64,000 nucleotides of DNA from Capsulimonas corticalis (GTDB taxonomy: Bacteria > Armatimonadota > Armatimonadia > Armatimonadales > Capsulimonadaceae). The notes beneath the pieces were generated by a model, which searched no databases, was not told where the DNA came from, and was given only the letters and a program-made list of their open reading frames with translations. Position 1 is the stretch's first letter. Every line of letters starts with the position of its first letter. Shown here piece after piece: positions 8,718 to 17,571 of the stretch. The stretch is taken from NCBI RefSeq assembly GCF_003574315.2, contig NZ_AP025739.1, positions 3,658,001-3,722,000 on the forward strand, given 5' to 3'. The translations under genes were made by a program, and so were the position numbers.

Positions 8718-10535
8718 ATGGATATTGTGATGCGCGGACCCTGGAAAAATCTGCTGAGCGCTCTCGCTCTTGTCCTCATTTTTGTCGTGACTCTTGCCGC
8801 CGTGGGGCGTTACCATAAGCCGGGACAACTCGACGTGATCTCCGCGCAGGCGATGGACATGAGCGCCATGCGCCCGCCCGCCGGCGCGGCGCCCGTGTCG
8901 CTCGTCGCGGTGCGGCGGGGCTCACTGGGAGAGACCGTCACGTACACCGGATCCGTGCTGCCGTTCAACGAACAGGATATCTCGCCGCGCATCACCGGGA
9001 CGCTGGTGGCGCTGCCGGTCTATCCGGGAGACCAGGTGCGGGCGGGACAGTTGGTGGCGGAGCTCGACAGCGCCGAGGTCAGCGCCAAAACGCAGCAGGC
9101 GGTTCAGGCGGCGCGCGGCGCGAGCATCAACGCCCGGGTGGCGCATCTCACGCACCATCTGCACCACCGCGCCGCCGTCGCGCAGGCAGCGGCCCAGTTC
9201 TCGGCGGCGGCCCAGGGAGTGGCGGACGCTCAGGCCGAGGCGCAAGCCAGCGGCGACGCGATCGCCGACGCGGAGGCGGGAGTGCAGAGCGCGCAGGCCG
9301 GCGCGGATTACTGGAAGACCGAGATTGCGCGTGAGAAGCAGCTCGCCGACGCCGGCGCGGCCTCGCGTCAGGAGTATCAGAGCGAGCTCGCGCAGGCGCA
9401 GACGGCGTTTTCCGCCTTAAGCCAGGCGCGCGCCAAGGTGAGCCAGGCGAAGGCGATGGCGCAGGCGGCGCAGGCGAAAGTCTCGGTGGCGAAGCGCCAG
9501 GTGGACGCCGCCCAGGCTTCCCAGGATATGGCGCAGGCCGATCTGGTGGTCGCCGAGGCGCAGGCCCAGCAGGCGCAGGCGGGCGCCGCCGAGACGCAGG
9601 CGGCGGTCCGCGAAGCCGCCGTCATCCAGGGCTATACGCGGATCACCGCGCCACTCAGCGGCGTGGTCACCGAGCGCCCGGCGGCGCCGGGGACTCTGGC
9701 GCAGCCGGGTATGGTGATTCTGAAGATCGCGGAGATCGACCGGGTGCGCGTGCAGGCGAATGTCGCCGCGTCCGATCTTTCCGGAATTCGCCCGGGCGCC
9801 TCCGTCGAGATTGCGGCCCAGGACGGCGGCGACTCCATTGCCGCGAAAATCACCTCGGTCTTCCCGTCCGCGAACATGAACACGCGGACGGCGGTGATCG
9901 AGGCCGTGGTTCCCAATCCCGGCCATCGCTTGCAGCCAGGCGCGTTTGTGACGATGCGCATCGACAAGCAAAGGGGGGGCATTGGGGGCGCGGAACTGAT
10001 GGTTCCGGCGTCCGCCATTGTTTCGCAAGGCGGTCAGTCTTATGTTTGGATCGCGAAAGGCGCGGGCGGGCCGGCGAAAACAGAGTACGAGTGCGCGATC
10101 TGCCATATGCGTTACTCGGCGGAGCAGGCGGCGAAGAACCATTATCGGGACCCGATGGACGGCGGTAAGCTCACGCCGGTGAAATCCGCCGACACGCCGG
10201 CGGCCGGCGGCGCGAGCGCGCACAAGGTCATCGTTCAAATCGGCGCCTCGGACGGAACTTCATCGGAAGTCACCTCGGACGAACTCACGGCGACCGATCA
10301 GGTGATCGCCCAGGGCATGGCGGGACTGACGGAAGGCGCGCGGATTGTCGTGACGGAGTGGGGGACGAACGGCCCGAAGTCGCTGCCCGACGCCGCCTCC
10401 GCCAACGCGGGATTGACGGTGTATCGCTGCGACAAATGCGGCATGACCTACTCCGAGGCGGACGCCAAAAAGAACAACTTCATCGATCCCATGGACGGCG
10501 GACATCTCACGCCCGTGAAAGGCTCCGCCCAATGA
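8718..10535 (+). CDS. RND efflux adaptor (HlyD/MFP type) with two CxxC(H/G)M domains
   Basis: A 605-aa periplasmic adaptor linking the inner-membrane pump to the outer-membrane channel. One N-terminal membrane helix lies at about residues 10-30; then a split biotinyl/lipoyl domain (PGDQVRAGQLVAELD ... YTRITAPLSGVVTERPAAPG) surrounds a very long Ala/Gln-rich coiled-coil hairpin (about 120-310). Beta-barrel and membrane-proximal domains follow. Extra CxxCHM domains are inserted at about 455-490 (Cys459, Cys462, His463) and appended at about 567-600 (Cys571, Cys574, Gly575). The start is ambiguous: an in-frame TTG at 8685 also exists. The stop overlaps the pump start (ATGA). Confidence 0.88.
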   Translation: MDIVMRGPWKNLLSALALVLIFVVTLAAVGRYHKPGQLDVISAQAMDMSAMRPPAGAAPVSLVAVRRGSLGETVTYTGSVLPFNEQDISPRITGTLVALPVYPGDQVRAGQLVAELDSAEVSAKTQQAVQAARGASINARVAHLTHHLHHRAAVAQAAAQFSAAAQGVADAQAEAQASGDAIADAEAGVQSAQAGADYWKTEIAREKQLADAGAASRQEYQSELAQAQTAFSALSQARAKVSQAKAMAQAAQAKVSVAKRQVDAAQASQDMAQADLVVAEAQAQQAQAGAAETQAAVREAAVIQGYTRITAPLSGVVTERPAAPGTLAQPGMVILKIAEIDRVRVQANVAASDLSGIRPGASVEIAAQDGGDSIAAKITSVFPSANMNTRTAVIEAVVPNPGHRLQPGAFVTMRIDKQRGGIGGAELMVPASAIVSQGGQSYVWIAKGAGGPAKTEYECAICHMRYSAEQAAKNHYRDPMDGGKLTPVKSADTPAAGGASAHKVIVQIGASDGTSSEVTSDELTATDQVIAQGMAGLTEGARIVVTEWGTNGPKSLPDAASANAGLTVYRCDKCGMTYSEADAKKNNFIDPMDGGHLTPVKGSAQ

Positions 10536-13500
10536 GACTGCGAACCAATAGACAGGACGCGCCCTCCGAAGCAGGCGCCAATCGCGGCTTTAATATCTCG
10601 GCCTGGAGTATCCAGCATCCCTGGGTGGTGATCAGCTTCTATGTCGCCGTCGTCATCCTGGCGCTGGCGGCGATCTTCGGCGGCGTGATGCCGCGCCGCA
10701 TGATGCCGTATGTCGAAAGCCCGATGGTCGGGATCGTCACGATGATGCCCGGCCTGTCGGCGCAGGAGATGGAGACTTATATCTCCAAGCCGATTGAAGA
10801 GCGGATGACCGATATTCGCGGCGCACGCTATATCCGCTCCACCTCTCAGGACGGTCTTTCGATCGTTTCGCTGGAGTTTCCCTATGGGACGAATATGCAG
10901 AAGGCCGTGACCGATGTGCAGTCGCTGATGAACGCGGTCCAAGCGGACTTGCCGCAGACGGGGGCGAACCTCAAGCCGTCGTGGGTGCTGCCGATCGATC
11001 CTCTGAACATCCCGATCCTCTCCGTGAGCGTTACGGGCGACGCGGACAAGGGGTGGACGCCGATGGCGCTGCGCCAGTTCGCCGAGAACGACGGCGTGCG
11101 GGCGATCAAACAAGTGGGAGACGTGCAGTCGGTGGAAGTGTACGGCGGCCAGAAGCGTCAGCTTCGCGTCGAAATCAATCGGGATAAACTCGCCGCCTAT
11201 GGCTTCTCCATCATGGACGTGCGCGACGCCATTGACAAGAACAGCGTGGCGAAACCGGCGGGCGTGATCACGGCGGGGCCAAACGAGAGCATCATCCGCA
11301 TGGCGGACCTCGCCCAGAGCGCGGCCGCCGTGGCGGGGTATCCGCTGGGTTCGAAGAACGGGCAGGTGGTCTATCTGCGGGATGTCGCGAGCGTGAAGGA
11401 CGATCTTCGGGAGCAGCGCAGCGGATATCACTTTGTGGACGGCAAGCGCCAAACCATCGAGGGCGTGAACAACGATTCCGTCGAAATGGCGGTCATCCAG
11501 AATCCGGCGTCGGGCTCGCCGCCCGTGGTCGACGCGGTGCGGAAACAGCTTGACCAGCTCGTTCAGGATCATCCGGGTCTGCATTTTCGGGTGGCGTACG
11601 ACAACTCGCATTTCGTCAATATTCTCTTCAAGAACACCATCGAGGAGCTGACCGTCGCCATTCTGCTTTGCGGCCTCGCAGTGCTGTTCTTCATCGGCAA
11701 CCCGCGCGGAACGTTGATCTCGGTCATTACGATTCCCGTGAGCATGGCGATGGCGATCCTGCTCATGGTCCCGTTCGGTTTCTCGCTCAACTCGTCCACG
11801 CTGATCGGGCTTCTGATCTCAATCGGCCGCCTGGTGGACGACTCCGTGATCGATATCCACGCCGTGGAGCGGCATTTGCGCCTCGGCAAAGACCCCGCAG
11901 CGGCGACAGTGGACGGCATTACCGAAGTGCGCCTCGCGGTCGCGGCGTCCACGATCATGCTGGTGCTCGCCCTGCTGCCCCTGGTCTTTTGCGGCGGCAT
12001 CACGCAGCTGATGTTCGTCGGTCTGGTGTACCCGATCATCTTTGGACTGATCGCGTCGTTTCTGGTGTCGCTGACCTTGACGGCGCTGCTCGCGTCTCGC
12101 CTGCTGACTGCGGACGGCGCCGGGGAGAAGCGCGGCTGGCTTCATGAGCGTCTGCTTGCTCCGAGCCAGCGATGGCTGGAGCGCGGGGACGCTCGCTATG
12201 AACGGTTCGTGCGCCTGCTGCTGCGCAACAAGTTCGTGGTGATCGCGGCGGCGCTCTGCACGATCGTCGTGGGCTTCGGCTTTTACAACTTCATCGGCTC
12301 GGAGATGATGCCGCTCGCCGATGTCGGTCAAGCCTACGGCGTGCTGGAGATGGAGCCGGGCGCGAGCTACGCGCGGACACAGGCGGCGACGGCGGCCCTG
12401 GAAAAGATCATCCTGAAGCATCCGGAGATCCAAAAGGTCTCCACGGAGATCGGCGAGGAGCCGGGCGGAACGTACTTCACCGGTTACGCGATGAACCAGA
12501 TCAACACCGCCACGATGATGATCACGCTGTCCGACAAAGACGAACGCGCGCGTACGGTCTGGCAGGTGATCGACGACATTCAGAAGGAGGCGCTGCGCGC
12601 CATCCCCAACATCCGCCGTCTCCAGATTAAGGAGATGGGCAGCGATGTCATGGCCTCCTCGGAAGCGCCCGTCACGGTTCTGGTCTCGGGACAGGATCTG
12701 AATGTGCTCTCGAAGCTGGCGGGGCAGGTCGCCGAGATTGCGCGCCGGACGCCCGGCGCGTCCCAGGTCTCAACGTCGTGGGCGGTGGAAAAGCCGTCGT
12801 ATACGCTGAATGTGGACGCGCGGCTGGCGGCTGAGATCGGCCTCACGCCCGCCGATGTCGCGGATCAGGCGTATTACGCCATGGGCGGCGCGCTGGCCGA
12901 TGAGTTTTACCGGCTGCCCAACGTCCGTCAAGACACGATCAATATTCGATACCAGGGGGATCAGAGACGCTCCGTGTACGATCTGCTGCAAATGCCGATC
13001 ACGGGCAAGGACGGCGTGCAGGTTCCCCTGAAGACTCTGGCGACCGCCTCGCCGCAGCTTGCGCCGACGATCATCGAGCACGACGGCCTGCGCCGCACCG
13101 TTTCGGTGCTGGCCTACTACCGCAAGGGCGGGCCACCGTCCATGGATCTGGCGATGGCGATCATCGGCAAGGCGTCGGCGCGGCTCAACTTTCCGCCGGG
13201 CTACTCCATGGAGATGCGCGGAGACATGACGCAGATGATGGACAGCTTCGCGCGCCTCCTGCGCGGCCTGGAGATCGCCGTTCTGCTGATCTTCCTCGTG
13301 CTCGTCGCGCAGTTCGGCGGGCTGCTCTCGCCGCTCCAAATGGTGCTGTCGATTCCCCTGGAGCTGTCCGGCGTTTTTATCGGCCTCTGGCTGGCGCACC
13401 AGGCGTTCTCCAGCGTCTCGATCATGGCGATCATCGTGCTCACGGGCATGGACATCACCACGGCGATTTTGATGATCGATCAGATCATGCGTCGCCGGCG

Positions 13501-13807
13501 GGACCATCCCGACATGCCGCGTGACGCCGCCATCGCCCTGGCGAGCCGCGACCGTCTCCGGCCGATCCTGATGACTTCGCTGATCACGATCGTCACCATG
13601 ATCCCCGTAGCGCTCACGCCGCGCACGGGCATGGACGCCTACCAGCCGCTCGGCACGGTGATTGTGGCGGGCCTGACCGTGGGGACGCTGCTGTCGCTTC
13701 TCGTCATTCCAGTCATGCATGCGCTCGTCGACGATTTGAACGTTTGGGCAGGCCGCCGGGGAAAATCGCCGGCGCTCAGCGCCGTGGACGAACGCCGGGC
13801 GATTTAG
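10532..13807 (+). CDS. Efflux RND transporter permease
   Basis: A 1091-aa inner-membrane proton-driven pump of the AcrB/CusA superfamily. TM1 (about 28-48) precedes a large periplasmic porter domain opening with PGLSAQEMETYISKPIEE; the central helices include the twin acidic pair in RLVDDSVIDIHAVERHL (TM4), and the second half repeats the plan with a large loop and a helix cluster near the end. The ATG overlaps the adaptor stop, so the two are translationally coupled. The Cys/Met-rich partners suggest a heavy-metal substrate, but the pump lacks an obvious diagnostic motif for metal, so multidrug export remains possible. GC-rich like its neighbours. Confidence 0.92.
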   Translation: MRLRTNRQDAPSEAGANRGFNISAWSIQHPWVVISFYVAVVILALAAIFGGVMPRRMMPYVESPMVGIVTMMPGLSAQEMETYISKPIEERMTDIRGARYIRSTSQDGLSIVSLEFPYGTNMQKAVTDVQSLMNAVQADLPQTGANLKPSWVLPIDPLNIPILSVSVTGDADKGWTPMALRQFAENDGVRAIKQVGDVQSVEVYGGQKRQLRVEINRDKLAAYGFSIMDVRDAIDKNSVAKPAGVITAGPNESIIRMADLAQSAAAVAGYPLGSKNGQVVYLRDVASVKDDLREQRSGYHFVDGKRQTIEGVNNDSVEMAVIQNPASGSPPVVDAVRKQLDQLVQDHPGLHFRVAYDNSHFVNILFKNTIEELTVAILLCGLAVLFFIGNPRGTLISVITIPVSMAMAILLMVPFGFSLNSSTLIGLLISIGRLVDDSVIDIHAVERHLRLGKDPAAATVDGITEVRLAVAASTIMLVLALLPLVFCGGITQLMFVGLVYPIIFGLIASFLVSLTLTALLASRLLTADGAGEKRGWLHERLLAPSQRWLERGDARYERFVRLLLRNKFVVIAAALCTIVVGFGFYNFIGSEMMPLADVGQAYGVLEMEPGASYARTQAATAALEKIILKHPEIQKVSTEIGEEPGGTYFTGYAMNQINTATMMITLSDKDERARTVWQVIDDIQKEALRAIPNIRRLQIKEMGSDVMASSEAPVTVLVSGQDLNVLSKLAGQVAEIARRTPGASQVSTSWAVEKPSYTLNVDARLAAEIGLTPADVADQAYYAMGGALADEFYRLPNVRQDTINIRYQGDQRRSVYDLLQMPITGKDGVQVPLKTLATASPQLAPTIIEHDGLRRTVSVLAYYRKGGPPSMDLAMAIIGKASARLNFPPGYSMEMRGDMTQMMDSFARLLRGLEIAVLLIFLVLVAQFGGLLSPLQMVLSIPLELSGVFIGLWLAHQAFSSVSIMAIIVLTGMDITTAILMIDQIMRRRRDHPDMPRDAAIALASRDRLRPILMTSLITIVTMIPVALTPRTGMDAYQPLGTVIVAGLTVGTLLSLLVIPVMHALVDDLNVWAGRRGKSPALSAVDERRAI

Positions 13808-13836
13808 GACACAGGTCCAGTCGGACACAAGTCCAG
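13807..13836. repeat. Short tandem repeat before the TolC-like gene
   Basis: Two near-identical units, GGACACAGGTCCAGTC (13807-13822) and GGACACAAGTCCAG (13823-13836), fill the gap between pump and channel genes, just before the ribosome site. Role unknown. Confidence 0.6.
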
Positions 13837-13847
13837 AAGGAGTTTCC

Positions 13848-15209
13848 GTGAAGATCCCAAAGATGGCGCCGTGGACCGTGCTGGCGTCCATGGCGTTCGC
13901 AGGCGTCCCAGGCGTCCGCGCCGAGAATGAACCGCCGGTCGTCCATGCGGCGAATATGACCCTTGCCGACGCCCTGGCGCTTGCGATGCAGCACAGCGTC
14001 ACGCTCAAACAAGCGCAGGCCGATGTCAGCGCCGCAGCGGCCGCCGCGCGCGGCGCGGCGGCCCCAACAAAGCCGAGCCTCTCCGCGACGACATACGCCA
14101 CGGCCGGCGACTCGTCCAATATTCTGAACACCTCTCCCGGCGTCGCCCCGGTGAATATCTTCAGCGCGCCCGCGCGCGGCTTCGTGGACCAGAACCTGAC
14201 GTTGATGTTCCCGTTGTCCAGCGGAGGGAAGCTGCGCGGCGTCGCCGGCGGCGCGCGCCGACAAAGCGACGCCGCAATTCTGACGGCGCAGGCGGATCAA
14301 ATCACGGTGAAAGAAATCGTTACGGAGCGATACGCCGACGCCCTGCTGCAGCGCGATCTGGTGAGCGTCGCGCAGTCCCGCTTAACCGCCGAAGACGAGC
14401 AAGTCCGCGTCACGTCGGAAAATGTCCAAACCGGCAAATCGGCGCCCGTGGATCTTCTGCGGGAACAGGCGGAGCAAGCCGACGCCGGCCAGCAGCTTCT
14501 GTCGGCCCGGAACCAGGAGGCGCTGGCGCTGGTCAGCCTCAAGACCGCCCTGGGCGTCTCCCAGGAATCGGACCTCACCCTGACGGATACGCTGGACACG
14601 CTTTCGCCGCCGGCGTCTCTTCCCGGAAGTCTCCATGATGCGCTGGCGCAGGCGGAGAAGAGCCGTCCCGAAGTGGCGGCGGCGCAGCGCCAGATAGAGG
14701 CGGCGCAATCGGCGCTGGGCGCGGCCCATGGCGCCTATGCGCCGCAAGTTTACGGTGTGGCGATGGCGGACGCCATGGCGGGGCAGGGGACAGGGCGCAC
14801 GGGATACACCATCGGCCTCACCGCCAGCCTGCCCCTTCTTGACGGCGGTCAGCGCCGCGCCGACACGGATGCCGCGAAAGCCAAATTGGATCGCGCCGCC
14901 GCCGATGCGCTCCAGGTCCGGCAAACCGTGGATCAGGACGCGGCGTCCGCATGGCTGGCTTACCAAACCGCCATGGCCCAGCTCCAGGCCGCGCGAGTGG
15001 GCGAGACGGCGGCCGTCGAAGCCGATAAGCTTGCGGACCTGCGCTACCACGCTGGAAAATCCGTGCTTGCGGAGCGCCTGGACGCCGCCTCGGCGATGAG
15101 CCGCGCCCTCGGCGCGCGCGCCCGCGCCGAAGCCGATGTGGTCGTCTCCCGCGCGCGTTTGCTGGCGGCGGTCGGCGCGCTGGCAATAAGCGAAGATCGT
15201 TCCAGGTAG
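13848..15209 (+). CDS. TolC-family outer-membrane efflux protein
   Basis: A 453-aa protein. The start is GTG with AAGGAG eight bases before it. The signal peptide ends near Val-Arg-Ala-Glu (about residue 26). Two outer-membrane-efflux repeats are visible: MTLADALALAMQHSVTLKQAQADVSAA (about 37-65) and the second half from about 265 (LHDALAQAEKSRPEVAAAQRQIEAAQ), each with long Ala/Gln-rich helices, and LLDGGQRRADTDAAKAKLDRA as the typical post-strand turn. It should form the trimeric channel for the adaptor and pump just upstream, completing a tripartite exporter in one operon. Confidence 0.92.
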   Translation: MKIPKMAPWTVLASMAFAGVPGVRAENEPPVVHAANMTLADALALAMQHSVTLKQAQADVSAAAAAARGAAAPTKPSLSATTYATAGDSSNILNTSPGVAPVNIFSAPARGFVDQNLTLMFPLSSGGKLRGVAGGARRQSDAAILTAQADQITVKEIVTERYADALLQRDLVSVAQSRLTAEDEQVRVTSENVQTGKSAPVDLLREQAEQADAGQQLLSARNQEALALVSLKTALGVSQESDLTLTDTLDTLSPPASLPGSLHDALAQAEKSRPEVAAAQRQIEAAQSALGAAHGAYAPQVYGVAMADAMAGQGTGRTGYTIGLTASLPLLDGGQRRADTDAAKAKLDRAAADALQVRQTVDQDAASAWLAYQTAMAQLQAARVGETAAVEADKLADLRYHAGKSVLAERLDAASAMSRALGARARAEADVVVSRARLLAAVGALAISEDRSR

Positions 15210-15218
15210 AATGACGTC

Positions 15219-15986
15219 ATGCTGGAAGAAAACTATCCGATTCTGGAATTTGACCCGACGCCCATTGCCGTCATTGAGCCGAAGCGAATCTACGCTACAC
15301 GGGACGTTCCCGAGCACGCTGTTGTCTGCTTTTTTCAAGAGGTGATCGCCACGCTGCGCGACGAACACGGCGCCGTGGTCCTGCATACGCTGGGCAGTGA
15401 GATCGGGCCGCATCCCGTTTATGAGATTGAGTTTCAGGGGCGGCGACTGGCCGTGTTCCATCCCGGCGTCGGCGCGCCGCTGGCGGCGGCGCTGCTGGAC
15501 GAAGTGATCGCGATGGGGTGCGTCAAGTTCATCGCCTGCGGCGGCTGCGGCGTTCTGGATAGCGCGATCGCCATGGGGCATGTGCTCGTCCCGCACGCCG
15601 CCGTGCGCGACGAAGGGACGTCGTATCACTACTTGCCGCCCAGCCGCGAAGTGTCGGCAAGCCCGGCGGCAGTGGCGGCCATCGAGCAAACGCTTCGCGC
15701 GCATGGAACGGATTACCTTGCCGCCAAGACATGGACAACCGACGCGATCTACCGCGAGACCCCCGCCAGGGTCAAGCGCCGCCGGGACGAGGGATGCGTC
15801 AGCGTGGAGATGGAGGCGGCGGCCTTCTTCGCCGTCGCCCAGTTTCGGGGCGTGGAGTTTGGGCAGCTTCTCTATGGCGGGGACGATGTCGGCGGCGAGG
15901 TCTGGGACAACCGTGGCTGGCAAAACCACGGAACGGCGCGCGAAAAACTGTTCTGGCTGGCGGCGGAAGCGTGTCTGTCGCTGTAA
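15219..15986 (+). CDS. Nucleoside phosphorylase
   Basis: A 255-aa protein of the PNP/UDP phosphorylase family, which cleaves nucleosides with phosphate to base and ribose-1-phosphate. Visible motifs are a phosphate-binding region with HPGVGAPLAAALLDE, GCVKFIACGGCGVLD (strand and Gly-rich turn), VLVPHAAVRDEGTSYHYLPPS, and VEMEAAAFFAVAQFRG, in which the Glu before Met-Glu-Ala is the usual ribose-binding position. Closest in look to uridine-phosphorylase-like proteins; the base specificity cannot be read from sequence. No ribosome site is evident, and a TAGAAT box lies six bases before the ATG, so translation may be leaderless. Confidence 0.85.
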   Translation: MLEENYPILEFDPTPIAVIEPKRIYATRDVPEHAVVCFFQEVIATLRDEHGAVVLHTLGSEIGPHPVYEIEFQGRRLAVFHPGVGAPLAAALLDEVIAMGCVKFIACGGCGVLDSAIAMGHVLVPHAAVRDEGTSYHYLPPSREVSASPAAVAAIEQTLRAHGTDYLAAKTWTTDAIYRETPARVKRRRDEGCVSVEMEAAAFFAVAQFRGVEFGQLLYGGDDVGGEVWDNRGWQNHGTAREKLFWLAAEACLSL

Positions 15987-15992
15987 GAATTT

Positions 15993-16658
15993 ATGATCAA
16001 AGCGATTATTTTCGATTTCGACGGTCTCGTTCTGGATACGGAAACTCCGGAATATCTTGCCTGGCGGGACACATATCAGAATTTCGGCTTCGATCTCCCG
16101 ATCGAAGCGTGGGCGGCTGTGATCGGCCGGGGCGCTTCGACGATCGCCAAAACGCCTTACGACGATCTTGAGGAACGCCTTGGGCATTCGATCGACCGGG
16201 ACGGCGTGCGCGCCGACCGCCGCAAACGGTTCATGGAATTGATGGAAGGAAAGGTGATCCTGCCGGGAGTACAAGCCCTGCTGGATGCGGCTTCGTCAGA
16301 AGGGATCCTGCTGGGCGTGGCGTCCAGCTCGCCCCGAAGCTGGGTGGCCGGGTATCTGGAGCAGCTCGGAATCCTCGGCTCTTTCACGGCGATCAAATGC
16401 GGGGATGAAGTGGCGCGCGCGAAGCCCGATCCGGAGCTTTATGTGACGGTCCTCTCGGCCTTGCGCGTCCATGCCGATGAAGCCGTGGCGCTCGAAGATT
16501 CTCCCAACGGCGTCGCCGCCGCGCGCGCCGCCGGGATCTATTGCATCGCCGTCCCGAACGACCTGACGCGCCACACGTCCCTGGCGCACGCCGACATGGT
16601 GATTGAGGGATTGGACCGACTATCGCTCGCGGATATCAGGCGAATCCGCGCCGTGTAA
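15993..16658 (+). CDS. HAD-IA hydrolase (beta-phosphoglucomutase-like)
   Basis: A 221-aa protein with all HAD motifs: motif I FDFDGLVLDTE (nucleophile Asp8, acid/base Asp10), motif II SSS at about residue 111, motif III Lys in RAKPDPELY near 146, and motif IV LEDSPNGVAAARAAG near 170. A helical cap follows motif I. Family members are phosphatases or phosphomutases acting on small sugar phosphates. It starts seven bases after the nucleoside phosphorylase, so a joint salvage role (for example handling released sugar phosphates) is plausible but unproven. Confidence 0.9.
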   Translation: MIKAIIFDFDGLVLDTETPEYLAWRDTYQNFGFDLPIEAWAAVIGRGASTIAKTPYDDLEERLGHSIDRDGVRADRRKRFMELMEGKVILPGVQALLDAASSEGILLGVASSSPRSWVAGYLEQLGILGSFTAIKCGDEVARAKPDPELYVTVLSALRVHADEAVALEDSPNGVAAARAAGIYCIAVPNDLTRHTSLAHADMVIEGLDRLSLADIRRIRAV

Positions 16659-16708
16659 AGAACCAGAGGCTTTTGTAGAGTCCGATCCCTGCCGCCATAC
16701 TTAGAGGA

Positions 16709-17299
16709 TTACGGCGTCGTCATATATCCCTTGACATCGGGATACTTCTTATACTCGGGGTACTTTGGGACGACGTACTCCACGACGCCGTCGAGCATGG
16801 CGAAGTAGGGGAGGCTGTCCTCCTCGCCCATTCCGAGTTTCTTATTCGCGTCGTACTGGGCTTTGTAGCCGTCGGTTTCGTCGGAGAAGCCCGTTTTCAC
16901 ATAGGCGCGGTAATGTCCGAGTTCATGGAGCATCAGCGAGGCGCGCGCGGGAGCAGTCGTTTCCTTGAAGAACCGTGGCGCGAGGACGATGGCGCTGGGC
17001 TGCTTACCGGCTGAGAGCGTGTAGGCATAGGGCGTGCCGCCGTCTTTTTCGGCCTGCTTCATATAGATGTCGTCGGCCGTCGCCGACCGCCAGATCCCCT
17101 TGCCGAGCAGGCTGGTCGCGAGCGCCGATTCGTCTTTCAGTCCCTTTTTCGCCATCAGCGCGGCGGCGTCCGTGACCATCGTCCGTTCGTCCGCCGTCAT
17201 GAGGCGGCCCATCTGCGCGGCTGCGTGTTTGGAGGCGCAGCCAGGCGTGCAGAGCGTGAACAGGGCGGCGAGGGCGAGAATATGAGGTCGGGTGCGCAT
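16709..17299 (-). CDS. Lipoprotein with HExxH metallopeptidase motif
   Basis: A 196-aa protein. The start chosen has AAAGG upstream; a longer frame begins seven codons earlier without a ribosome site. The signal peptide ends in a lipobox-like CTPGC (Cys about 21). The single striking motif is MLHELGHYRAY with His125, Glu126 and His129, the zinc-binding HExxH of gluzincin-type proteases, followed by an acidic stretch (GEEDSLPYF) that could give the third ligand. It resembles short lipoproteins with a lone metallopeptidase helix. The substrate is unknown and catalysis is unproven. Confidence 0.7.
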   Translation of the reverse strand: MRTRPHILALAALFTLCTPGCASKHAAAQMGRLMTADERTMVTDAAALMAKKGLKDESALATSLLGKGIWRSATADDIYMKQAEKDGGTPYAYTLSAGKQPSAIVLAPRFFKETTAPARASLMLHELGHYRAYVKTGFSDETDGYKAQYDANKKLGMGEEDSLPYFAMLDGVVEYVVPKYPEYKKYPDVKGYMTTP

Positions 17300-17493
17300 G
17301 GAGGCGGCCTTTCGGGACATTGGTTTCTTATGGTAGCACAGGGACGGGGCGGTGTCAAAGGGGAAGGGGCGAGCGCCCCAAGAACCATGGACTTTCGCGC
17401 GGGATTCTCGCTCCCCATCGGAGCAAGAACCCTCGCATTTTGGTCGGCGCGGGGCCCCGCCTATCGAGATAACCTGGGAATCTTCGCCGCCAC

Positions 17494-17523
17494 TTGAATC
17501 GCCGCGCCAAAGTCGGCTATAAT
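17494..17523 (+). promoter_or_regulatory. Promoter of the pyruvate dehydrogenase operon
   Basis: TTGAAT at 17494-17499 and a perfect TATAAT at 17518-17523 have an 18-base spacer. The leader to the E1 alpha start is about 42 nt and holds AAGAGG. Confidence 0.7.
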
Positions 17524-17571
17524 AGGCGGGTTGTCCCAGAGCAACACCCTATTTAAGAGGTTTACCCCCCT

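Noticed and set aside
12770-14131. Long open frames antisense to the RND pump and TolC-like genes
   Set aside because: Arg/His-rich translations with no family motif; mirror images of the sense genes.
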